A DNA stretch of 64,000 nucleotides from Pseudomonadota bacterium (lineage in GTDB: Bacteria > Pseudomonadota > Gammaproteobacteria > Xanthomonadales > Rhodanobacteraceae), in the NCBI GenBank assembly GCA_023388255.1, contig JAEWGO010000023.1, forward strand, positions 1 to 64,000. Direction: 5' to 3'. The notes below the pieces were generated by a model. The model saw only the letters and a list, made by a program, of their open reading frames with translations. It had not been told where the DNA came from and did no database searches. Of this stretch, positions 53,091-61,018 are shown piece by piece (position 1 is the stretch's first letter; each line of letters opens with the position of its first letter). The position numbers were made by a program, and so were the translations under genes.

Positions 53091-53195
53091 CTGACTCGAC
53101 CCTTAACGGCATCTTCACATGGCGGTGGTTGTCCGTAGGCGATGCGGCTACACTGCGCCGCAGCCCCGAACCCGTGATAAAATGTTAAGCGCATG

Positions 53196-53223
53196 TTGCT
53201 GCAACGTCATTCTGGCGTAGAAT
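53196..53223 (+). promoter_or_regulatory. Likely promoter of the ompA-family gene
   Basis: TTGCTG (53196-53201) and TAGAAT (53218-53223) are spaced by 16 bases, about 73 bases before the ATG. A second -10-like TAAAAT lies at 53178-53183 without a good -35. The rest of 53091-53295 holds no gene. Confidence 0.45.
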
Positions 53224-53295
53224 TGCATCGTGTGAGCGTCTTGCGAGGGTTGGGCGGACGCGTGCGGAATACCAAAACGAGAGAGGAGACTCTGA

Positions 53296-54450
53296 ATGAA
53301 ACGTAATGCCCTAAGTGCGCTCATCGCCCTGGCGCTCATCGGCGGCAGCGCCGCAGTGCACGCGCAGGACTTCGGCAACTGGTACATCGCGCCGCGCATC
53401 GGTGCGGATTTCTCCGACAGCAACCGCAAGACGGATACGTCTCTGTGGGGCGGCATCGGCGTCGGCGTGTGGGTCAATCCGCACCTCGCGGTGGACTTCG
53501 AGTACACGATCAACAACGCCAGCTTCAAGGACAACTCGTTCCGCGCCGGACATGAGTGGGAAAGCGTCGGTCTCGGCGTCAGCGCCCGCTGGTTCTTCGG
53601 CGACGAGGGCTCGCAGTGGCGTCCGTACGTGATGGCGGGCCTTGGTGCCCTGCGTCACGCTGCGTACTCCGGTTCGCTGGTCGAGCCGACCGGTTACAAC
53701 AGCGAGGGCTGGGATCCGATGGCCACCATCGGTGGTGGCGTTCAGTACAACATGTCCGATCGCGTCGCCCTGCGTGGTGAAATTGCAGCGCGTTACGACC
53801 ACGACAACAACACGCTGAACAGCACCGGCGAAGCGCTGGGCTACACCGGCAAGCGTCGTAGCGGCTTCACCGACGGCATCGTCAGTGTCGGCCTGGTCTA
53901 CAACTTCGGTGCCCATGCTGCTCCGGTCGCGCCGGAAGCTCCGGCTACGCCGCCGCCGGCTCCGGATTGCCATTCGATGGACAGCGATCATGACGGCGTC
54001 AACGACTGCGACGACAAGTGCCCGGATACACCGGCTGGCACGATCGTCGGTCCGGACGGCTGCCCGCAGAAGGTCGTCATCGACCTGCGCGGCGTGAACT
54101 TCAAGTTTGACCGCCCGAAGGTTGGCGAGCACAAGATCGAGCCGACCCTGCAGGTTCCGACGGCTGACTCCGTTGCGATCCTGGATCAGGCGATCGACGC
54201 TCTGAATCGCTACCCGGAAATCAAGGTTGAACTCGACGGCCACACCGACTCGGTTGGTGCCGATGCGTACAACCAGAAGCTGTCCGAGCGTCGCGCGCAG
54301 ATCGTTGCCGACTACCTGACCGCGCACGGTATCGATTCCAGCCGCATCACTGCGGTCAAGGGCTTCGGTGAAACGCAGCCGATCGACACCAACGCGACGA
54401 AGGAAGGCCGTGCGCGCAATCGCCGCACCGAGCTGAAGGTCGAGCAGTAA
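53296..54450 (+). CDS. OmpA-family outer membrane protein with TSP3 calcium loop
   Basis: An outer-membrane protein (384 aa). A signal peptide (residues 1-24, ending VHAQ) leads into an eight-stranded barrel (about 25-215) with FGNWYIAPRIGADFSDSN and GVWVNPHLAVDFEYTIN. A Pro-rich hinge (APEAPATPPPAPD) is followed by a thrombospondin type-3 repeat (DSDHDGVNDCDDKCPDTP) that should bind calcium, then a peptidoglycan-binding OmpA C domain with VELDGHTDSVGADAYNQKLSERRA (in part). GAGAGGAG supports the start. A strong terminator follows. Confidence 0.93.
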   Translation: MKRNALSALIALALIGGSAAVHAQDFGNWYIAPRIGADFSDSNRKTDTSLWGGIGVGVWVNPHLAVDFEYTINNASFKDNSFRAGHEWESVGLGVSARWFFGDEGSQWRPYVMAGLGALRHAAYSGSLVEPTGYNSEGWDPMATIGGGVQYNMSDRVALRGEIAARYDHDNNTLNSTGEALGYTGKRRSGFTDGIVSVGLVYNFGAHAAPVAPEAPATPPPAPDCHSMDSDHDGVNDCDDKCPDTPAGTIVGPDGCPQKVVIDLRGVNFKFDRPKVGEHKIEPTLQVPTADSVAILDQAIDALNRYPEIKVELDGHTDSVGADAYNQKLSERRAQIVADYLTAHGIDSSRITAVKGFGETQPIDTNATKEGRARNRRTELKVEQ

Positions 54451-54474
54451 GATCCAGTTCGACACCGTGTAACG

Positions 54475-54503
54475 AAAAAGCCCGGCGAAAGCCGGGCTTT
54501 TTT
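54475..54503 (+). terminator. Intrinsic terminator after the ompA-family gene
   Basis: AAAAAGCCCGGC (54475-54486) and GCCGGGCTTTTT (54491-54502) pair around GAAA; the T-run follows directly. It is 25 bases after the stop. Confidence 0.9.
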
Positions 54504-54954
54504 CTTGCGATCCGTTCGGGATCGCTGCGACCTCGCACAGTAGCCGTATCAGTGACGGTCGCGGCTTCGACGCGTCCCATCGCGGCCATTCCTTGGCCGC
54601 TGGTTTTCGCCCACCGCACACAATGATGGGAGGTTGCGCAGGGTTGCTTGCGCGATCCCTGCGGGATCTCTGGACCTGCAGGTCAGCTCCGGAGTGGCGA
54701 TCCATCCGAGGGGCGACGACTCGGCTCGGCGGATTGTGCCGTTGTTCCTGCACGCTTTCGGCGGGAGCCCGGCGCCTTCATCGTGGCACCGTAGCAAATC
54801 GGTTGGGGCGCGGCGTCTCGCGAAATCCCGGCGCGTGCGAAACCGCGCGCGGCGCGCGAGACCTGAATTCGATGTGCCTGGCAGCGCCGAGCAACGAGCA
54901 AGCAAGCCAGCGCGAACCCGCGGCCGCTTGTGCGGCCGCCGATGCATTGCCTCG
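54504..54954. other. Intergenic stretch of about 450 bases with no clear gene
   Basis: No frame here shows a recognisable product; the long plus frame is only a run-through. The one clear structure is GCGGCCGC at 54920-54927 and again at 54932-54939, which can fold as a perfect hairpin. That hairpin lies 15 bases beyond the suhB stop on the minus strand and may help end its transcript, but no T-run follows. Base composition is like the neighbours. Confidence 0.5.
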
Positions 54955-55755
54955 TCAGCGCGCCAGTTCCGGCCGCAATTCCGGCGCGATCGTCGCGACC
55001 ATCGCATTCGCTACCGAGACATTGCCGGCGATCAGATTGCCGCTTTCGGGCATGCCGTCGCGGCCACTGAAGTCGCAATAGCGTCCGCCGGCCTCGCGTA
55101 TGAGCACGCATCCCGCGGCCATGTCCCACGGCTTCAGGCCGGTCTCGTAGAAGCCGTCGAGGCGTCCTGCGGCGACATAGGCGAGATCGAGCGCGGCCGA
55201 TCCGGTGCGACGAATATCCTCGGCCTCACCGAGCAACGCACGCGTCATGCCAAGCTGTGCATCCAGATGGCGGCGCTGGCGATACGGGAAGCCGGTGGCC
55301 AGCAGCGCGCCGCCGATGCCGTCGCGACGGCCGACGCGGATGCGACGATCATTGAGGTAGGCACCGTTGCCCTTGTCGCCGGTGAACAGCTCGTCGCGCA
55401 GCGGGTCGTAGACGACGCCAAGCGTCGGCTCGCCGTTCTCGAGCAGGCCGATCGAAACCGAGAAGTGGGGGATTCCGCGCAGGTAGTTGTGCGTGCCATC
55501 GAGCGGATCGATGACCCATACATTGCGCGCCTGTCCGGACGGGCCCGACTCTTCGCCGAGTGTCGCATCGCGCGGAAAGGCGCGCTTGAGTTCGCGTATG
55601 ATCTCCGTCTCCGCGAGCCGGTCCACTTCGGACACATAGTCGTGGCGCTGCTTCTCGACGACGTCGAGGCTGTCCAGACGGTTCATGTAGCGCAGGATGA
55701 TCTGGCCGGCGGCGCGCGCGGCGCGCACCGCCACGTTGACGGCGGGTCTTGGCAT
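54955..55755 (-). CDS. suhB: Inositol-1-monophosphatase family protein SuhB
   Basis: A Mg-dependent phosphatase of the IMPase family (266 aa); in E. coli SuhB also binds the transcription machinery that makes rRNA. The metal-binding motifs are WVIDPLDGTHNYLRGIPHF (residues about 80-98) and GLKPWDMAAGCVLIREAGG near the C terminus, and LGEESGPSG carries the Glu ligand. The ATG at 55755 (MPRPAVNVAVRAARAAGQ) gives the family length; the longer frame runs through trmJ antisense. It is divergent from trmJ. Confidence 0.93.
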   Translation of the reverse strand: MPRPAVNVAVRAARAAGQIILRYMNRLDSLDVVEKQRHDYVSEVDRLAETEIIRELKRAFPRDATLGEESGPSGQARNVWVIDPLDGTHNYLRGIPHFSVSIGLLENGEPTLGVVYDPLRDELFTGDKGNGAYLNDRRIRVGRRDGIGGALLATGFPYRQRRHLDAQLGMTRALLGEAEDIRRTGSAALDLAYVAAGRLDGFYETGLKPWDMAAGCVLIREAGGRYCDFSGRDGMPESGNLIAGNVSVANAMVATIAPELRPELAR

Positions 55756-55872
55756 TGCTGGTTCCGCTGGACGGAGTGGGAAAGAACGATGCGCGGTATC
55801 CGCGCAAGCGGCGCGCAGGGTAGCAGATCGCTGCGCGCCGACCAAACATGGCGATCGCGCGGTTTCGAGGAA

Positions 55873-56658
55873 ATGACCCCAGACATGACCGAATCCACCA
55901 CCGGTGCGCTCGCGCACGTCCGCTTCGTGCTGGTCAACACATCGCATCCAGGCAACATCGGTTCCGCGGCGCGCGCGATCCGCACGATGGGCATGAAGCG
56001 CCTTTCGCTGGTCGCGCCGCAAGCGTTTCCGCACGTGGAAGCGACCGCGCTGGCCGCAGGCGCCGACGACGTGCTCGACAGCGCGGCGATCAGCGCCGCG
56101 CTGCCGGATGCGATCACGGACTGCCGTTTCGTGCTCGGCGTGACCGCGCGCCGGCGCGGTGTGGCCATGGAGGCGTATGACCCGCGCGACGCCGCGCAAC
56201 GCGTGCTGGCGGCCGTCGCGGCCGGGCAGGAGGTAGCGCTGGTATTCGGCAACGAGCGGGTCGGCCTCGACAACGAGGAGATCAAGCATTGCCACGCTGC
56301 GATCACGATTCCGAGCGATCCGACCTATTCTTCGCTGAACCTCGCGCAGGCGGTGCAGGTCGTTGCCTACGAACTGCGCATGGCGTGGCTCGCCGGCAGC
56401 GCACCCGCGACATTGCCCGAGCGCGCCGATCCGCCGGCCGATGCAGCGGAGATGGAGGGGTTTTTCGACCATCTGGCGCAGACGCTGGACGATATCGACT
56501 TCCACAAGGGGCGCTCGCCGCGAACGATCCTGCAGCGCCTGCGTCGCTTCTTCCTGCGCGCGGCGCCAGACCGGCGCGAATTGCGCGTGCTGCGCGGCAT
56601 TCTCGCCGACGCGTCGCGCATGGCGCGGCTGGCGGGCGAGGCGAGACGTGAGACATGA
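55873..56658 (+). CDS. trmJ: tRNA (cytidine/uridine-2'-O-)-methyltransferase TrmJ
   Basis: SPOUT methyltransferase (261 aa) that 2'-O-methylates position 32 of tRNA. The three SpoU motifs are visible: VNTSHPGNIGSAARAIRTMG, ALVFGNERVGLDNEE and IPSDPTYSSLNLAQAVQV. The C-terminal helical extension (from about residue 185, with DDIDFHKGRSPRTIL) is typical of TrmJ. Two ATGs (55873 and 55885) are possible; GAGGA lies just before the first and 13 bases before the second. Confidence 0.93.
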   Translation: MTPDMTESTTGALAHVRFVLVNTSHPGNIGSAARAIRTMGMKRLSLVAPQAFPHVEATALAAGADDVLDSAAISAALPDAITDCRFVLGVTARRRGVAMEAYDPRDAAQRVLAAVAAGQEVALVFGNERVGLDNEEIKHCHAAITIPSDPTYSSLNLAQAVQVVAYELRMAWLAGSAPATLPERADPPADAAEMEGFFDHLAQTLDDIDFHKGRSPRTILQRLRRFFLRAAPDRRELRVLRGILADASRMARLAGEARRET

Positions 56659-56797
56659 CACGTAGCGCGACGCCGGGTAGTGCTTGACGTTCCATCGCCC
56701 CGGCGCAGGCCGGGCCCGGTTTTCATTCGATGGCCGGAGAAGCCGCACCGCGGCCTTCGCCGGGGTGGCGAGATCGCGTGCTTTTACGTATCGCGCC

Positions 56798-58096
56798 TCA
56801 CGTCACGCTTCTCGCAATAAGCAGCTTGTCGATCCGTGCGCCATCGAGATCGACGACCTCGAAACGGAATCCGTTCCAGCTGAAATGTTCGCCTGCCTGC
56901 GGAATGCGTCCGAACTGCGCCATGACCATGCCGGCCGCGGTGCGGAAATCGTGGTCGTCCTCGTTCGGCAGTTCGCTCAGGCCGAGCAATTCGCGCAAGT
57001 CGTCGATGCCGACGCTGCCGTCGACGAGCCAGCTGCCGTCGTCGCGCTGCACGATCGGGTGCTGGCGCATTTCGGCGATCGGCGCGGCGGTCTTGCCAAC
57101 CACGGCGGAAAGCAGGTCGTTCAGGGTGACCAGACCCTCGATGTCGCCGTATTCGTCGACGACCAGCGCGAGTGGTGTTTCCGCGTCGCGGAACTCTTCC
57201 AGCAGGTCAAGTGCGCGTGCGGTCGCCGGCACATACAGCGGCTTGCCGAGCGTCTTGAACAGGTCGGCTTGTGCTGCGCGCCCGATGCGCCCGATCACGC
57301 GCTTGACCTCGAGTACGCCGAGCACTTCCTGTTCATTGCCGCGATAGACCGGATAGCGCGAATACGGCGTCTCGCGCATGGCCGCAAGATTGTCGTCTGA
57401 CGACGCCCCGGCGTCGAGCCACGCGATGCGCATGCGCGGCGTCATCACGCTGTCGACCGTGCGGTCGCCGAGGCGCAACACGCGGTTGACCATGTTGCGT
57501 TCGTCCGAATCGATCACGCCCTGGTCGGCGCCCTCGGCGACGAGCAGGCGGATTTCCTCCTCGCTGACCTGTTCGCGGCTGACCGTGTCCATGCGCAACA
57601 GGTGCAGCAGCAGTCGGGTCAGACGAATCAGCACGAACGCGAACGGCATCGCCAGCCACGTCATGAAACGCATCGGCACCGCGACCGCCATCGCGAATTT
57701 TTCAGGGTCGACCAATGCGATGCGTTTCGGCGCCAGTTCGCCGAGCAACATGTTCATGAAAGTGATGCCGGCAACGCTCAGCGAGACGCCGATGGCCATG
57801 CTGTAACGGTCCACTGCGGGCAGGTCGAGTGCGTCGAATGCCACCCCGATGCGCTCGCCGATATCCGCGCCAAGCGCGGTGCCGGCGCTGATCTGCAGCA
57901 GGGTGATGAATACCTGCACCGTGGCGAGGAAACTCTCCGGCTGTTGCAGCAACCCCAGCGCGACCTGCGCCCGTCTGCTTTCGCGCGCCAGCTGCTTGAG
58001 ACGGCTGCGGCGCGCGGTCATAAGGGCCATTTCGCTGAGTGCGAAGAAGCCGTTGCACAGTGCCAGCAGCACGACGAGAACGATTTCGATCAGCAT
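56798..58096 (-). CDS. CNNM/CorC-family transport protein (DUF21-CBS-CorC domain)
   Basis: A membrane protein (432 aa) of the CNNM/HlyC-CorC family, members of which affect Mg or Co transport or resistance. The N-terminal DUF21 part has about four hydrophobic segments, including GFFALSEMALMTARRSRLKQL (in part). Two CBS domains follow (VMTPRMRIAWLD and ALVVDEYGDIEGLVTLNDLL), then the CorC_HlyC domain (SWLVDGSVGIDDL). The ATG at 58096 (MLIEIVLVV) is chosen; a longer start at 58156 is possible. It is divergent from the DUF47-PiT pair. Confidence 0.9.
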   Translation of the reverse strand: MLIEIVLVVLLALCNGFFALSEMALMTARRSRLKQLARESRRAQVALGLLQQPESFLATVQVFITLLQISAGTALGADIGERIGVAFDALDLPAVDRYSMAIGVSLSVAGITFMNMLLGELAPKRIALVDPEKFAMAVAVPMRFMTWLAMPFAFVLIRLTRLLLHLLRMDTVSREQVSEEEIRLLVAEGADQGVIDSDERNMVNRVLRLGDRTVDSVMTPRMRIAWLDAGASSDDNLAAMRETPYSRYPVYRGNEQEVLGVLEVKRVIGRIGRAAQADLFKTLGKPLYVPATARALDLLEEFRDAETPLALVVDEYGDIEGLVTLNDLLSAVVGKTAAPIAEMRQHPIVQRDDGSWLVDGSVGIDDLRELLGLSELPNEDDHDFRTAAGMVMAQFGRIPQAGEHFSWNGFRFEVVDLDGARIDKLLIARSVT

Positions 58097-58251
58097 CCGC
58101 GCCGCAGGGAAGAGGTCAAGCGCCGAGTGTAGCAATGCGGTGCGCCCGATCCACAACTCCCGTCCGCACCGGTCGCTGCTGTAACATATCCGTCATACGG
58201 CCCGCTGCGGGCGGCATCCCGCCGCGCTCCCGGGCGCTCAGAGGCGCACGC

Positions 58252-58881
58252 ATGTTTTCGTTGCAGACGATGTTCGGAAAGGGCGACAAGTTCTACGGCC
58301 TGCTCGAAGCCAGCGCGGATGCCGCGCGCGATGCGGCCACGGCGCTTTCGCACATGTTCCAGTCGCGCCCGCTGGCGCCGTCACTGGACGAGTTCATGCT
58401 GGCGCGGCGCCGCGAGAAAGACCTTGCGGCGCAGATCAGCCAGGAGCTGGTCAACACGTTCGTGACCGCGCTGGATCGTGAGGATATCGAGGCGCTTTCG
58501 GCATCACTGAACAAGATCACCAAGTCGATCTCGAAATTCGCCGAACGCTATGCGCTGGCCGCCGACCGCCTCGGCGACATCGATTTCGGCTCGCGTGCGG
58601 CGCTGCTGGAAAAGGCTGCCGAGGTCATCGCGCAGATGGTGGCGCAGCTGCGCCGCGGCATGAACCTCGAAGCGATGAAGTCGCTCAACGATCGTCTGCA
58701 GTCGATCGAGAACGAAGCCGACCGCATGATGCTGGAGTCGTACCGCGACCTGTACAGCGGTCTTCACGATCCGATCCGCATCCTGCTGCTGAAAGACCTG
58801 TTCGAGCTGCTCGAAAAGGCGGTCGACCGCTGCCGCGATGCCGGCAACGTCGTCTACCAGATCGTCCTCAAGAATTCCTGA
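58252..58881 (+). CDS. DUF47-family protein (PhoU-like)
   Basis: A helical cytoplasmic protein (209 aa) of the DUF47 family, usually encoded beside PiT phosphate transporters and thought to regulate them. It begins MFSLQTMFGKGDKFYGLLEASA and continues with amphipathic helices (DFGSRAALLEKAAEVIAQMV in part). The transporter gene starts 25 bases after its stop, so the pair forms an operon. A regulatory effect is inferred from the family. Confidence 0.9.
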   Translation: MFSLQTMFGKGDKFYGLLEASADAARDAATALSHMFQSRPLAPSLDEFMLARRREKDLAAQISQELVNTFVTALDREDIEALSASLNKITKSISKFAERYALAADRLGDIDFGSRAALLEKAAEVIAQMVAQLRRGMNLEAMKSLNDRLQSIENEADRMMLESYRDLYSGLHDPIRILLLKDLFELLEKAVDRCRDAGNVVYQIVLKNS

Positions 58882-58906
58882 TCGCCACGCGCACCAAGGA
58901 TCGTCG

Positions 58907-60040
58907 ATGGAACTGGCCCTCGTCCTGCTGGTCGTGTTGATCGCGCTCGCATTCGAATACATCAATGGATTCCACGACACCGCGAATTCGATCGCGACCG
59001 TCGTCGCGACCAAGGTGCTCAGCCCCGGCCAGGCCGTGCTGCTCGCCGCGGCGACGAACCTCGTGGGCGCGCTCGCCGGCACCGCCGTCGCCAAGACGAT
59101 CGCGGCCGGACTGATCGACACGAACATCGTCGCGGTCACGCCGGTCGTGCTGATCTGTGCGTTGCTCGGCGCGATCATCTGGAACCTGATCACGTGGTGG
59201 TGGGGCCTGCCTTCGAGTTCGTCGCACGCGCTGGTCGGCGGTCTGTGCGGCGCCGCACTGGCGGCTTCGCACGACGACTGGTCCGCGATCATCTGGGCGC
59301 AAGGTGGCCTGCACTGGTGGGGCGACAAGGGCGTGGTACCGAAGGTCATATTGCCGATGGTGACGTCGCCGGTGGCGGGTTTCATCCTCGGCCTGCTGCT
59401 GATGGGGCTGCTGTTCTCGCTGATGGAGTTCCTCGGTTCGCGCAAGGGGCCGTTGCAGAGATTCGGCCGCACGCGGTTTGCGAATGCGTTCTTCGGCAAG
59501 GCACAGCTGGTCTCGGCCAGCGCGATGGGTTTGTCGCATGGCCTCAACGATGCGCAGAAGACGATGGGCATCATCGCGCTCGCACTGGCCAGCGCCACCG
59601 CTGCGGGCACGTTCGATCAGGTGCCGGAGTGGCTGCATTTCCTGCGCATCGAGGAAGATGCCGGCAAGCAGTTCGAGATCGCGCTGTGGATCAAGGTGCT
59701 GTGCGCGCTGACCATGGCTGCGGGTACCGCGGTCGGAGGCTGGCGCATCATCAAGACGCTCGGCCACAAGATGGTCAAGCTGCATCCGATCAATGGCTTC
59801 GCTGCGGAAACCGCATCGGCCAGCGTGATCCTCACCGCCTCGCACTTCGGCATTCCGGTGTCCACCACGCACAACATCTCCGCTGCGATTCTCGGCGTCG
59901 GCGTCGCCAAACGCGTCAACGCGATCCGCTGGACCGTCGTCGAGCGCATGGTGTGGGCGTGGATACTGACGTTGCCGGTGACCGGTGGCATCGCGTGGCT
60001 GCTGGTCGAAGCAGCGCGCGGGTTTGGATGGATGTCCTGA
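58907..60040 (+). CDS. Inorganic phosphate transporter, PiT family
   Basis: A low-affinity phosphate/proton symporter in the inner membrane (377 aa, about ten segments). The two PiT signatures are visible: YINGFHDTANSIATVVATK near the N terminus and GLSHGLNDAQKTMGIIALA in the second half, together with VSTTHNISAAILGVG. The ATG at 58907 is used; GGA upstream is weak. It follows the DUF47 gene. Confidence 0.94.
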   Translation: MELALVLLVVLIALAFEYINGFHDTANSIATVVATKVLSPGQAVLLAAATNLVGALAGTAVAKTIAAGLIDTNIVAVTPVVLICALLGAIIWNLITWWWGLPSSSSHALVGGLCGAALAASHDDWSAIIWAQGGLHWWGDKGVVPKVILPMVTSPVAGFILGLLLMGLLFSLMEFLGSRKGPLQRFGRTRFANAFFGKAQLVSASAMGLSHGLNDAQKTMGIIALALASATAAGTFDQVPEWLHFLRIEEDAGKQFEIALWIKVLCALTMAAGTAVGGWRIIKTLGHKMVKLHPINGFAAETASASVILTASHFGIPVSTTHNISAAILGVGVAKRVNAIRWTVVERMVWAWILTLPVTGGIAWLLVEAARGFGWMS

Positions 60041-60080
60041 CGGTTGGGCGGCCGCTTCGTGGCTTGACCGCCGGCCGCGC

Positions 60081-60485
60081 TCAGAACGTATCGCCGCCGT
60101 TCGACACGGCCTGCTCCATGCGATCGCCGAGCGCGCCGAGTTCGGCCAGCACGCGATCAAGTTCCGGTTCCGACAGCAGTGCGTACGGGCGGTTCTCGCA
60201 CAGGTGCAGGTAGGGCGAACCTTCGAGGTCGCTGAGCGCAAGGAAGCCGGTGCGTTGTTCCCAGTTGAAGCGCAGGCAGCGTACGCCATCCATGCCGGTG
60301 AACGGGCCGATCGGCGTCGAGATGCGCAGGTGCTTGGCGCCGTCCTCATCGTCCATCTCGGCAAGGTACAGACCCTGGTGGCGGCCATGTCCGAGCGCGA
60401 GATCGAAACTGATCAGGTACGGATCGTTCGTGCGCAGCGCGTGGCGGCTGCCGACGTAGGAGCGGATTTGTTCGAAGCTCTGCAC
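60081..60485 (-). CDS. Hypothetical protein, possibly YbjN/CesT-like fold
   Basis: A 134-aa soluble protein that I do not recognise with certainty. It begins with GTG and has ISFDLALGHGRHQGLYLAE, HLRISTPIGPF and FNWEQRTGFLALSDLEGSPYLHL (in part), alternating strands and helices that recall the YbjN or type III chaperone-like fold. It is convergent with the PiT gene and divergent from the alkyltransferase-like gene, with only 46 bases between them. Confidence 0.65.
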   Translation of the reverse strand: MQSFEQIRSYVGSRHALRTNDPYLISFDLALGHGRHQGLYLAEMDDEDGAKHLRISTPIGPFTGMDGVRCLRFNWEQRTGFLALSDLEGSPYLHLCENRPYALLSEPELDRVLAELGALGDRMEQAVSNGGDTF

Positions 60486-60531
60486 GGCAATTTCCGGTCG
60501 GATGGCGTCGTTATGCTAGCGTGCGCAGCCG

Positions 60532-60933
60532 ATGAAGTCAGCGCCAACCGACATTCCCGCCGCGCACGCGGCCATCTTCCGCACGATTGCCGCGATTCCG
60601 CCGGGCCGGGTCGCCAGTTACGGTGAAATCGCCGCCCGCGCCAGCTTGCCCGGGCGGGCGCGGATGGTCGGCAAGGTGCTTGGCGAGACGCCGCCGGGGA
60701 TGGAGCTGCCGTGGTATCGCGTGCTGCGCAGCGACGGCCGCATCGCATTCCCGCCCGGCAGCCGCGGCTTTCGCGAACAAGTGCGCCGGCTCGCCGCCGA
60801 AGGCGTGCCGACGCGCAATGGCCGCGTCGAGATCGCCGTATTCGGCTGGGAGCGTGACATCGACGGATTGCTTTGGGCGCCACCCGCGGCGACTCGCAGC
60901 AAGCGTGGTGCGGGTCACGCAAAATTGCGTTGA
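60532..60933 (+). CDS. Alkyltransferase-like protein (ATL), MGMT family
   Basis: A 133-aa protein of the O6-alkylguanine alkyltransferase DNA-binding fold. The usual PCHRV active-site motif is replaced by PWYRV (Trp61), so it cannot transfer alkyl groups to Cys; ATL proteins instead bind O6-alkylguanine and pass it to nucleotide excision repair. IPPGRVASYGEIAARA is the helix-turn-helix that flips the base. The C terminus is basic. Repair coupling here is inferred from characterised ATLs. Confidence 0.88.
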   Translation: MKSAPTDIPAAHAAIFRTIAAIPPGRVASYGEIAARASLPGRARMVGKVLGETPPGMELPWYRVLRSDGRIAFPPGSRGFREQVRRLAAEGVPTRNGRVEIAVFGWERDIDGLLWAPPAATRSKRGAGHAKLR

Positions 60934-61018
60934 ACGACAAGGATTGTGCGCAGCGCGTCGAGGAAATCCCGGAGCCGGACGCTAGCATGGCCGGAATACG
61001 GAACAATGGCAGGTCGGC

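Noticed and set aside
54634..55872. An N-terminal extension of the trmJ frame of more than 400 codons.
   Set aside because: It is antisense to suhB and the SpoU domain starts only after 55873.
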